Source: an uncultured Bacillota bacterium
GTDB lineage: Bacteria > Bacillota > Clostridia > Christensenellales > UBA1242
Direction: 5' to 3'
Length of the DNA: 6,111 nt
Assembly (NCBI GenBank): GCA_900545735.1
Contig: URAC01000051.1
Span: 1 to 6,111, forward strand
Numbering within the stretch: position 1 is the stretch's first letter; the number at the start of each line of letters is the position of its first letter. Shown here in pieces: positions 1-5,151 of this stretch. The notes beneath the pieces are model-generated. The model ran no database searches, was not told the origin of the DNA, and saw nothing but the letters and a program-made list of their open reading frames with translations. The translations under genes were made by a program, and so were the position numbers.

Positions 1-11
1 GTTAATCACCT

Positions 12-995
12 TTAATATTTATTTAAAATTACTTTTAACATCTCTACATATTTTTTCTTTGTTGCGAATGGCTTTATAATTTCTATGTTCATTCCATATT
101 GCAATGCCCAATACAAGAAAGCTTGTTCATTGACTTTTAAAGTCACATAAATTCCATCATCTTTTTCTTTAATAACTATATCATTACCATACCAATCAAT
201 TACATCATTTATAGTCTTTTGATTAGCAAGTTTAATTGTGGCTTCAACAGTGTCGCCTGAAAACATATAAATGTGTTCATTGACATACTTTCCAATATCA
301 AAGTCTTTCGTATCTTGCAAATCATTTAATGGTCTTATTGGAGTATCTAGTATCTTAATATTTGAGATACATTCAATTTTATAGTTAGCCAAAGTATCAT
401 ACTTATAATAATTGCATACAAGATAGTATTTCCCCCTATTATTTATCATAAAGTAAGGATTGATTATAAATTCTTTACCATCAAAGCGTGTTTTTGCCTT
501 TTTGTTTGTCATAAACTCGTTGTAAGTAAAAGAGACTTGTTTGTTTTCTTCAATAGCTCGTGTAATAGTATCTATTGTGTAAAAGAAAGCTTTGTTATCA
601 TTTCTTGAAATATCATCGGCCTTAAAGACATAATCATATCTTTTTTGTTCATAAATACTACTTTCACTCATCAAAGACTTGATAAGGTCTTGTGCGTGGC
701 CTAACGAAATAGATTTTGAAGAAAAAACTGCGTCAATAAGAAAAGATAACTCGCTACTATCAAATGTTCTGTTTATCAAAGCACAACCCACATTTCTTTT
801 CTTTTCAATATCAAGTCCATACTCTTGCATAAACCCTATATATTTACCAATGGTTTTTGGGTCAACATCTGTATTGAATTTTTCTTTTATTTTGTCAGAA
901 ATTTCTGAATAATTAAGATAATGCTTTTCATCTGAATACATTTTTAAAATATCCATAATGTAAAAAGACGCCAATATTCTGTCCTTAGATTCCAT
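12..995 (-). CDS. WYL-domain transcriptional regulator (helix-turn-helix plus WYL)
   Basis: A 327-residue cytoplasmic DNA-binding regulator. Residues 1-75 look like a winged helix-turn-helix, with a DPKTIGKYI recognition-helix-like segment near 45-53. Residues 140-220 match a WYL ligand-sensing domain: NPYFMINNRGKYYLVC at 179-194 is the core, with Tyr-Tyr-Leu (190-192) in place of Trp-Tyr-Leu, followed by a YKIECISNIKILD strand. The rest (about 235-325) fits the usual C-terminal extension. The length is normal for the family. The ATG at 993-995 has a GAGG ribosome site about 8 bases upstream. WYL proteins bind nucleotides or nucleic acid and often control phage-defence loci. A 21-bp dyad lies just upstream over the likely -10, so autoregulation is inferred. 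The SLOG gene upstream ends in its own terminator, so this gene is probably transcribed separately. Its targets are unknown; they could lie left of the window. Confidence 0.85.
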   Translation of the reverse strand: MESKDRILASFYIMDILKMYSDEKHYLNYSEISDKIKEKFNTDVDPKTIGKYIGFMQEYGLDIEKKRNVGCALINRTFDSSELSFLIDAVFSSKSISLGHAQDLIKSLMSESSIYEQKRYDYVFKADDISRNDNKAFFYTIDTITRAIEENKQVSFTYNEFMTNKKAKTRFDGKEFIINPYFMINNRGKYYLVCNYYKYDTLANYKIECISNIKILDTPIRPLNDLQDTKDFDIGKYVNEHIYMFSGDTVEATIKLANQKTINDVIDWYGNDIVIKEKDDGIYVTLKVNEQAFLYWALQYGMNIEIIKPFATKKKYVEMLKVILNKY

Positions 996-1011
996 TGCAC
1001 ACCTCTACAAT

Positions 1012-1032
1012 TTAAAGTATAGCATACTTTAA
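1012..1032 (-). promoter_or_regulatory. Dyad operator over the WYL gene promoter
   Basis: TTAAAGTAT and ATACTTTAA form perfect 9-bp arms around a 3-base centre. Read on the minus strand, the dyad contains TATACT (1016-1021), a good -10 box, and transcription would start about 10-15 bases before the GAGG ribosome site. No good -35 is seen 17 bases upstream (ATACAA at best), which suggests a weak or activated promoter. The symmetry and position fit an autoregulatory site for the dimeric WYL regulator; the link to that protein is inferred. Confidence 0.55.
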
Positions 1033-1113
1033 TTAAATTTGTATGTTTTTTCTTAATTTTTTCATTATTTTTAATTTGAACGGAATTATTGGGGTTTTCA
1101 ACAATACAACAGC

Positions 1114-1143
1114 AAAAAACTATGGTTCCAAAACCACAGTTTT
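1114..1143 (-). terminator. Intrinsic terminator overlapping the SLOG gene stop codon
   Basis: On the minus strand AAAACTGTGG and CCATAGTTTT pair as 6+3 bp with one mismatch around an 8-base loop, followed by a run of T (1114-1119). The stem includes the last codons and the TAG (1120-1122) of the SLOG gene, so coding and termination signals overlap. It would separate the SLOG transcript from the WYL gene downstream. Confidence 0.5.
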
Positions 1144-1665
1144 CACCCCACACTCTTTTGCATAATCCAAAGTCTTCTTGGTTCCACCATTTGTTCCATT
1201 AAATAAAGCTATTACAAGTGAAGAATTATTTATCATAAAACGATTACGTTCCAACATACATTCTGGTCCAATATAATCATCATAAATACAACGAATACTA
1301 TCTAATTGTGTAAGCAAAGACCTATATCTTTGTTTATCTTTTTCATTCCATAATTTGTCCTGAGTTTTACATGGAATGGCTCCAATAAGTTTAATAAACG
1401 GATATGTTTTTTTCAGTTCCAAAACCATCTCTGCACAAATCATATCAAAACCCAGCGCCATACCTGAAATAAATGTCGTATATCCATTTATTATTGCTTT
1501 AATTATTTCATTCCTAAGCTGCTCTTTCATTTTTAAACACCTTTCATCTTGTTCGTTGAATTTCCAAGGCAAACTTTGTGGACGATGTCCCGTAAAACAA
1601 CAAGTATGTGCATTCAACAATTTAACATAAGAAGATATTTCTTCTTTGATATTTTCGTAGTTCAT
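1120..1665 (-). CDS. SLOG-family protein, DUF1273 / YpsA-like
   Basis: A 181-residue protein with a Rossmann-like SLOG fold of the DUF1273/YpsA type. Visible motifs: FTGHRP at 24-29 (first strand and loop), SGMALGFD at 67-74 (glycine-rich nucleotide-binding turn), Glu79 in the following helix, then ERNRFMINNSS at 139-149 and FNGTNGGT at 155-162 near the C-terminus. The length matches the family. SLOG proteins bind nucleotide-type ligands, and several clades are predicted sensors or effectors in antiphage systems; DUF1273 proteins are also common on Firmicute mobile elements. The enzymatic activity of this clade is not established. The ATG at 1663-1665 has a GGGA-type ribosome site about 12 bases upstream, slightly far. 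It is divergent from the XRE repressor, and the shared control region carries direct repeats, so repression by that XRE protein is likely. Confidence 0.85.
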   Translation of the reverse strand: MNYENIKEEISSYVKLLNAHTCCFTGHRPQSLPWKFNEQDERCLKMKEQLRNEIIKAIINGYTTFISGMALGFDMICAEMVLELKKTYPFIKLIGAIPCKTQDKLWNEKDKQRYRSLLTQLDSIRCIYDDYIGPECMLERNRFMINNSSLVIALFNGTNGGTKKTLDYAKECGVKTVVLEP

Positions 1666-1685
1666 AATGAATAATTTCCCTTTGG

Positions 1686-1756
1686 CTAATCTACACTACA
1701 TATAATACCAAAAAATATCTCAACTACAAAACATTTTGACTAATCTACACTACATA
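1686..1756. repeat. Two 17-bp direct repeats in the divergent SLOG/XRE control region
   Basis: CTAATCTACACTACATA occurs identically at 1686-1702 and 1740-1756, 54 bp apart. An inverted partial copy, TATGTAGT, lies at 1784-1791 and pairs with ACTACATA of the second repeat (1749-1756). The copies flank the probable SLOG promoter and lie just upstream of the probable XRE -10. This is the pattern expected of operators for the adjacent XRE protein, though binding is inferred. Confidence 0.6.
1702..1729 (-). promoter_or_regulatory. Probable SLOG gene promoter
   Basis: On the minus strand TTGTAG (1724-1729) and TATTAT (1702-1707) are 16 bases apart. The -10 touches one 17-bp repeat and the other repeat lies just upstream of the -35. 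The -35 match is only fair. Confidence 0.4.
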
Positions 1757-1773
1757 GTTTGGATTGGTCATAA

Positions 1774-1782
1774 TGCTAAAAT
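1774..1782 (+). promoter_or_regulatory. Probable extended -10 promoter of the XRE gene
   Basis: TGCTAAAAT is an extended -10 (TGn plus TAAAAT). No convincing -35 lies 17 bases upstream, which an extended -10 can tolerate. Transcription would start near 1789, within the inverted TATGTAGT site, and leave a short leader containing the AGGGAG ribosome site (1805-1810). Confidence 0.35.
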
Positions 1783-1818
1783 GTATGTAGTTTAAAAAAT
1801 ACATAGGGAGCAATGATT

Positions 1819-2070
1819 ATGATTTCATTAAATTATGCTTTCTCTACTCGTGTAAGAGAAATTTTAAAAGAGAAAAAAATGACTCAATATAAGTTAGAAC
1901 AACTAACTGGAATATATCATAGTACAATGAATGCAATAATGAATGATAGGTGTAAATCTTCAAATTTTAAAACTATGGCATTAATTATTAGAGAACTTGG
2001 AATGAGTATACCTGAATTTTTTAATAGTCCTATATTCGCAAATTTTGACAACTTAAATATTGACGACTAA
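1819..2070 (+). CDS. Small XRE-family helix-turn-helix repressor
   Basis: An 83-residue Cro/CI-type DNA-binding protein that is almost entirely one helix-turn-helix domain (about residues 7-68). MTQYKLEQLTG (21-31) is the first helix of the motif and IYHSTMNAIMN (32-42) the recognition helix; a short acidic tail ends in DD. An ATG at 1813 is in frame, but AGGGAG (1805-1810) lies only 2 bases from it and 8 bases from the ATG at 1819, so 1819 is chosen. It is the only plus-strand gene in the window and is divergent from the SLOG gene. The repeats between them are its probable operators, so it likely represses both SLOG and itself. There is no peptidase or sensor domain, so how it is relieved is unknown. 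A strong terminator follows. Confidence 0.85.
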   Translation: MISLNYAFSTRVREILKEKKMTQYKLEQLTGIYHSTMNAIMNDRCKSSNFKTMALIIRELGMSIPEFFNSPIFANFDNLNIDD

Positions 2071-2075
2071 ATTTA

Positions 2076-2116
2076 AAAAAACACTGATTTTTCTCATTGA
2101 GACTTCAGTGTTTTTT
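2076..2116. terminator. Bidirectional intrinsic terminator between convergent units
   Basis: AAAAAACACTGA (2076-2087) and TCAGTGTTTTTT (2105-2116) form a perfect 12-bp stem. The loop contains a further TCTC/GAGA mini-stem closed by ATT. The A-tract on one side and T-tract on the other give a U-tail in both directions. It serves the XRE gene (stop at 2070) from the left and the AbiE-led operon (last stop at 2131) from the right. Confidence 0.85.
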
Positions 2117-2130
2117 ACTTTTTATTTCAA

Positions 2131-2352
2131 TTAATATACTCTCTTTAATATTTTATCTCTTAACGAGCATAAATCTTTAATACTATCATCAAAAGAAAGA
2201 AAATAATCTTTAAATTCTAAAGAGCCGGCTCCAGTTATCCATGCCTCATGCATATTTAATCTATCGTCAGCCAAATTAATTAAATTGTTTGGTTCATAAT
2301 GTAGATAATAGTTTAGTATCAATGTTTCCATATCTTCCGAAACGGAGTACAA
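2131..2352 (-). CDS. Small unrecognised protein, last gene of the AbiE-led operon
   Basis: I do not recognise this 73-residue acidic protein. It has no obvious membrane segment, signal peptide or metal motif. The N-terminal half is rich in Asn, Leu and Tyr, and the C-terminus looks helical and ends in basic residues (DKILKRVY). The start is TTG (2350-2352), with AAGGA 9 bases upstream. An in-frame ATG at 2329-2331 has a GGAAG only 2 bases away and is less likely. The frame stays open for about 17 further codons upstream without a standard start, so it could be the tail of a longer gene that lost its beginning. It follows the phosphoesterase by 59 bases with no terminator between and ends just before the bidirectional terminator, so it is probably cotranscribed. 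Confidence 0.5.
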   Translation of the reverse strand: MYSVSEDMETLILNYYLHYEPNNLINLADDRLNMHEAWITGAGSLEFKDYFLSFDDSIKDLCSLRDKILKRVY

Positions 2353-2411
2353 ATAATCATATCCTTTTTTAAATGTTTTATCAAAAAGAATATTTATTAA
2401 CTTTTAATAAT

Positions 2412-2771
2412 CTATTTCTCATTTATAATTAAAACATTAACCTTCTTCGAATAAGCAGTGCAAGCATCTATGGCTATCATATTTTTTGTTATGAAAGGTT
2501 CAAAATTGGCTTTATCTCCAAATTCTTCGTATTCGTCTGGATTTTGTTCGTGCCATAATGCAGAACAATGCCAATGTCCACAAACTATTGTCTTGTTTGG
2601 TTCATAGATTTCATATCTATACATTTCTACTGGGTTTGTCCAACGAGCCTTTTCCCAACGTTCTTTTCTTGCTGTTCGCCAATTACTATCATACAAATAG
2701 CAATTTTCAATAATTGGTATCCAGCCGTGAACGAATATGTAATGTGTTGTTTCATAGTAATCAACACACAT
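2412..2771 (-). CDS. Metallophosphoesterase, C-terminal part (separate frame)
   Basis: This 119-codon frame carries the second half of a calcineurin-like metallophosphoesterase: YIFVHGW (residues 11-17) supplies the histidine of the fourth motif and GHWH (65-68) the last metal-binding histidines. It lacks the first three motifs and could not be active alone. The frame is open upstream of its ATG, through TRLQEVLD, back to the A7 run at 2795-2801, where it meets the N-terminal half in the -1 frame. If joined there, the product is 241 residues with all five motifs in order, a normal length. The ATG (2769-2771) has only a weak purine stretch upstream, so separate initiation is doubtful. Either a one-base deletion broke the gene or ribosomes slip to make the whole protein. 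Confidence 0.75.
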   Translation of the reverse strand: MCVDYYETTHYIFVHGWIPIIENCYLYDSNWRTARKERWEKARWTNPVEMYRYEIYEPNKTIVCGHWHCSALWHEQNPDEYEEFGDKANFEPFITKNMIAIDACTAYSKKVNVLIINEK

Positions 2772-2773
2772 AT

Positions 2774-3136
2774 CTAGAACTTCTTGGAGTCTAGTTTTTT
2801 TGCTATCTTTTTAAGGTCAAATTCACTTATTTGCCATTCCGGATATAAGTCAACAATTGTTTGTGCTGTTCCATTACAAAGGTCGCCATAATCACTAGAA
2901 TTTCTTTCAATCATTTGTTCCATCAAGTCTTCATGATTGCCACGAATAAGAATTACTTTGTCTTTGTGTTTCAAAACAAAATCAATTATTTCTTTTGGCT
3001 GACTTCCTCTATCAAACAAATCGCCACAAAGAATTATTTTGTGTTCAGGGTTATTTAAGTCAAAGTCTTTATCTTTTAAAGCATTTTGCCATTCATCATA
3101 AAATCCATGAATGTCGCCAGATACAAAATATTTCAT
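2774..3136 (-). CDS. Metallophosphoesterase, N-terminal part (PPP-like Ser/Thr phosphatase type)
   Basis: This 120-codon frame begins a calcineurin-like metallophosphoesterase resembling phage lambda-type protein phosphatases. Visible motifs are GDIHG (7-11), GDLFDRG (38-44) and GNHED (66-70), which bind two metals and the phosphate. Family members hydrolyse phosphoesters in proteins or nucleotides; the substrate here is unknown. The frame ends six codons after an A7 run (LDSKKF then TAG), and the missing half continues in the -1 frame. The ATG (3134-3136) has AGAGG upstream and follows the AbiEii stop codon by 14 bases, so it is almost certainly in the AbiE operon. The spacing, intact motifs and lack of any other lesion suggest a recently broken gene or one still expressed by slippage. 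Confidence 0.85.
   Translation of the reverse strand: MKYFVSGDIHGFYDEWQNALKDKDFDLNNPEHKIILCGDLFDRGSQPKEIIDFVLKHKDKVILIRGNHEDLMEQMIERNSSDYGDLCNGTAQTIVDLYPEWQISEFDLKKIAKKLDSKKF
2795..2801 (-). other. Candidate -1 slippage site A AAA AAA in the phosphoesterase
   Basis: On the minus strand the codons are GCA AAA AAA CTA, so the seven A residues are phased exactly as X XXY YYZ for a -1 ribosomal slip. After the slip the reading is ACT AGA CTC (Thr-Arg-Leu) and continues into the C-terminal frame. A small hairpin (CTAGA/TCTAG, 11-base loop) begins immediately after the run, with no spacer, which is closer than usual for a stimulator. RNA polymerase slippage to A8 would have the same effect, and simple loss of one A is the plainest alternative. 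Confidence 0.45.
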
Positions 3137-3150
3137 AACAACCTCTAATT

Positions 3151-4017
3151 TTAAACTGACTGTAATTTCTTTGTTATCTCAATAAAAAATTCTTTACTCC
3201 ACAAATCAAGTTTTGTTTTATCTTTTATGAAAGGCAAAACATCTTGTTTTGCTTGCTCTATATCTAGATTTTCAAATCTTTTGTTTAGTAATGTTTTTAG
3301 ATTATCAATAGTTAAATCATAATCTTCATTTATAAACTTTGCCTGAACCAACTTTGCTTTCAAATTTTCCAAATTCACTTTTGCACCGATTGACAAAAAG
3401 AAAATATAATCGTAAAAATCTCTACCTTTCACTCTTGATTTCCAATTTCTGCAAAGGCAAGCATGAATTTTACCTGCAAATAATGATTGCAAATCATATA
3501 ATCTTACTTGATAAGGAGAAGGCAATAGTCCAAACTTAGTTTCATAAGTTGCCCCAGTTGGTGGGTTAATGTCCACTTCAAACTTAATTCGTATTGCTTC
3601 TTCTTTATTTATAAATTTAGAATCTTCACTATCTTCATAGAAAGATAAAATATGTTCTTTTGTGTTACCCTTTAAGAAAGCAGATTTTATATTGGAATAA
3701 ACAGATTTAATTTTCTCTGTCACATTGAAATTTAAACCAAGTGATTTTGTCTCGTTTTCAATATATTGAAAATATTTGGTTAAATCAAAATCTGGATTTT
3801 GTGTTATTAATGAAAAATCTAAATCTTCACTAAATCTATCCAATCCATAAAATATTCTTAGTGCTGTTCCACCATAAAATGCCGCTTCTTTAAAAAATCC
3901 ACCACGAGATAGTCCACAAAGAACTATTTCTTGAACAATCTCTTTTATGGCATTCTTCTTGTCTTCGATATTGTTAATCTGATATTTTGATAACATCTGG
4001 CTTAATACTTGTTGCAT
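3151..4017 (-). CDS. abiEii: AbiEii/AbiGii-type nucleotidyltransferase toxin
   Basis: A 288-residue type IV toxin-antitoxin toxin of the nucleotidyltransferase superfamily (DUF1814-like). Motifs: FYGGTALRIFYGLDRFSEDLDF at about 47-68, holding the GG and the catalytic SEDLDF acidic pair (Asp65, Asp67); IKFEVDI at 144-150 with a further acidic residue; AGKIHA at 181-186; and KGRDFYDYIFFL at 197-208, the conserved basic/Asp segment. The family includes toxins that transfer nucleotides onto RNA and inhibit growth during phage infection; the target here is unknown. An upstream in-frame ATG at 4047 has no ribosome site. The ATG at 4015-4017 has GGAG 9 bases upstream, located within the last codons of abiEi, so 4017 is chosen. 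It starts one base after the antitoxin stop, indicating translational coupling. Confidence 0.9.
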   Translation of the reverse strand: MQQVLSQMLSKYQINNIEDKKNAIKEIVQEIVLCGLSRGGFFKEAAFYGGTALRIFYGLDRFSEDLDFSLITQNPDFDLTKYFQYIENETKSLGLNFNVTEKIKSVYSNIKSAFLKGNTKEHILSFYEDSEDSKFINKEEAIRIKFEVDINPPTGATYETKFGLLPSPYQVRLYDLQSLFAGKIHACLCRNWKSRVKGRDFYDYIFFLSIGAKVNLENLKAKLVQAKFINEDYDLTIDNLKTLLNKRFENLDIEQAKQDVLPFIKDKTKLDLWSKEFFIEITKKLQSV

Positions 4018-4018
4018 T

Positions 4019-4606
4019 TTACTTTTCTCCTTTAATAAATTTTGCAAGTAAATTTAAGTTTGTTGAGTGATATAGTGGCGCAAGTTTTAAAATATCTTGC
4101 TTGTTTAATTCGTAAAACTTGTCTTCATCTATTCTTAAATCTTCAAATAGCAATCTTTCTAAATCTTTAATAGTTTTCACGGGAGATATAGTATAAAGTT
4201 TATCGCAAAGCGCTTTTTCTGCTGTTGCCATTTGATATGAATATTCTTCATCTTGAAAAGCAAGGACTCCCAAACTAAATACCGCTTTAGGAACATCTCT
4301 ATAAATAAAAGTTCCAAAACGATTTGTATATGTCTTAATTTTTTTCTTATTGTAGGTTGCACATGTAAATGTGTTGTAAACCGCTTCGGGAATTAATCCT
4401 TGCTGATACAAAACATAATCAAAGGATAAATAGGATGGCCCATAAATAAATTGTGCAAGCCTTGAACCATTAGTATTTGGATTGGTTTCATAAATTCCTT
4501 TAACCAAAGGAAATAATTTTCCTTGTATTACATCTCTATTTATTTTTGCTATTGGATTTGAATAATTAGCATATTGTTCTTTTAATTGTTGAGTTGTGAC
4601 TATCAT
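4019..4606 (-). CDS. abiEi: AbiEi-type antitoxin and autorepressor
   Basis: A 195-residue antitoxin of the AbiE type IV system, first gene of the operon. The N-terminal winged helix (about 1-42) ends in the characteristic KINRDVIQGKLFPLVKGIYE pattern. The next domain begins with SYLSFDYVLYQQGLIPE (58-74) and includes ATAEKALCDKLY near residues 128-139, both typical of AbiEi relatives. In this family the antitoxin does not bind the toxin; it counteracts its effect and represses its own operon by binding paired inverted repeats. The open frame reaches 4666, but ATG 4604-4606 has GGAGGG 6-7 bases upstream, and the mapped promoter would place the upstream start before transcription begins, so 4606 is chosen. 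It is followed by the toxin one base after its stop codon. Confidence 0.87.
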   Translation of the reverse strand: MIVTTQQLKEQYANYSNPIAKINRDVIQGKLFPLVKGIYETNPNTNGSRLAQFIYGPSYLSFDYVLYQQGLIPEAVYNTFTCATYNKKKIKTYTNRFGTFIYRDVPKAVFSLGVLAFQDEEYSYQMATAEKALCDKLYTISPVKTIKDLERLLFEDLRIDEDKFYELNKQDILKLAPLYHSTNLNLLAKFIKGEK

Positions 4607-4613
4607 ATATTCC

Positions 4614-4648
4614 CTCCAGATAATGCAATTATATAATATTATCTGGAG
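4614..4648 (-). promoter_or_regulatory. AbiE operator dyad 1 (proximal)
   Basis: CTCCAGATAAT (4614-4624) and ATTATCTGGAG (4638-4648) are perfect 11-bp inverted arms with a 13-base spacer. One arm includes the ribosome-binding site of abiEi and the other lies in the -35/-10 spacer, so bound protein would block both polymerase entry and the leader. Confidence 0.75.
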
Positions 4649-4656
4649 AAAATCAA
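4628..4656 (-). promoter_or_regulatory. Promoter of the abiE operon
   Basis: On the minus strand TTGATT (4651-4656) and TATAAT (4628-4633) are separated by exactly 17 bases, a near-consensus sigma-A promoter. Transcription would start near 4621-4622, giving a leader of about 15 bases that is mostly the ribosome site. The promoter sits inside operator dyad 1. Confidence 0.75.
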
Positions 4657-4667
4657 CCAATTTCACG

Positions 4668-4716
4668 ATATTTTCTCCAAATAATGCAGTATAAGTGTAT
4701 TTTCTGGAGAAAATAT
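4668..4716 (-). promoter_or_regulatory. AbiE operator dyad 2 (distal)
   Basis: ATATTTTCTCCA (4668-4679) and TGGAGAAAATAT (4705-4716) are perfect 12-bp inverted arms with a 25-base spacer. The arms are offset from the corresponding arms of dyad 1 by exactly 61 bp, and the inner ATAATGCA is also repeated. A weak -10-like TATACT lies at its centre but lacks a good -35. Confidence 0.7.
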
Positions 4717-4779
4717 GGTTTTGTAAAAAATCAATTTACATAGTTTAATGTTATAAACTTAACTGCTTTTAATAAATTT

Positions 4780-4799
4780 TATATCATTGCAATGATATA
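4780..4799. repeat. Perfect 20-bp palindrome
   Basis: TATATCATTG followed directly by CAATGATATA, symmetrical with no central spacer. It has the form of a site for a dimeric DNA-binding protein. No promoter or gene is clearly associated. Confidence 0.6.
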
Positions 4800-4937
4800 G
4801 TTTCTCAAAAAGCATATAAAATTTGGGATAATTTATAAGCACACTGAAAAACTTTCAAACTTTCACTAGCAAAGTTTTAGATATTTTTAGGCGATTTTAG
4901 GCAGGTTGAAAACGCCAAAAATGTTGAGAAAAGTGCG

Positions 4938-4982
4938 TGTAGGTACATGTAGGTACATAGTTTTAAAATGGTTGTGTACCTA
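4938..4982. repeat. Tandem 10-bp repeat with inverted partner
   Basis: TGTAGGTACA occurs twice back to back (4938-4957), and the inverted core TGTACCTA follows at 4975-4982, pairing with TAGGTACA (4950-4957). Short tandem repeats plus an inverted copy are typical of arm-type recombinase sites or iterons; no protein partner is visible. Confidence 0.6.
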
Positions 4983-4988
4983 ATAAGA

Positions 4989-5016
4989 AAAATACTAGCG
5001 ATTTTGCTAGTATTTT
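4989..5016. terminator. 11-bp hairpin, possible bidirectional terminator
   Basis: AAAATACTAGC (4989-4999) and GCTAGTATTTT (5006-5016) pair perfectly around the loop GATTTT. Flanking A and T runs are short, so it could terminate in either direction, but no gene ends nearby. It may instead be structural within the repeat region. Confidence 0.45.
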
Positions 5017-5110
5017 AGGCAATTGTAGGAGATAGAATTGAAGTTTTTCAAAAATATTTTTAAGTTGGTAAGGTATTCAAAGGATATTTCCCTTTGCCGC
5101 CGCTTGCATT

Positions 5111-5151
5111 AAGCCGCCGCTATTGGAAAGCCAAAAGCAGCGGCTTTTTTT
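5111..5151 (+). terminator. Orphan GC-rich intrinsic terminator
   Basis: AAGCCGCCGCT (5111-5121) pairs with AGCAGCGGCTT (5136-5146) as 7+3 bp with one mismatch, followed by seven T (5145-5151). It points rightwards, yet no plus-strand gene precedes it. The GCCGCCGCT of the stem is also present at 5096-5104, which could form a competing fold. It is probably the remnant end of a gene removed when the resistance segment joined its present neighbours. Confidence 0.65.

Larger units (their letters stand above)
4717..5085. other. Gene-free AT-rich stretch with repeats and hairpins
   Basis: About 370 bp with no convincing gene on either strand. It contains a 20-bp palindrome (4780-4799), AAAACTTT/AAAGTTTT arms (4848-4855, 4871-4878), a GGCGATTTT/AAAACGCC hairpin (4890-4916), TTTTAGGC three times (4885, 4895 and 5013), tandem TGTAGGTACA (4938-4957) with an inverted partner, and an 11-bp hairpin (4989-5016). 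It ends where the base composition changes. The density of short direct and inverted repeats resembles the end of a mobile element or a recombinase or transfer-origin site, but no element could be identified. Confidence 0.5.

Noticed and set aside
679..912. Plus-strand open frame of 77 codons
   Set aside because: It lies wholly inside the WYL gene on the opposite strand, has no ribosome site and its translation has no recognisable domain.
944..1153. Minus-strand open frame between the WYL and SLOG genes
   Set aside because: It overlaps both flanking genes and the dyad and terminator signals between them; composition looks like random translation of AT-rich DNA.
3151..4047. Longer abiEii start at 4047
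   Set aside because: No ribosome site precedes it, whereas the ATG at 4015-4017 has GGAG at 9 bases and abuts the antitoxin stop.
4019..4666. Longer abiEi start, adding 20 residues
   Set aside because: The extra codons lie across the -10 and -35 of the operon promoter and lack a ribosome site; ATG 4604-4606 has GGAGGG.
4607..4728. CRISPR-like repeat array
   Set aside because: Only two 61-bp units with internal dyads are present and they overlap a promoter; there are no regular repeat-spacer units.
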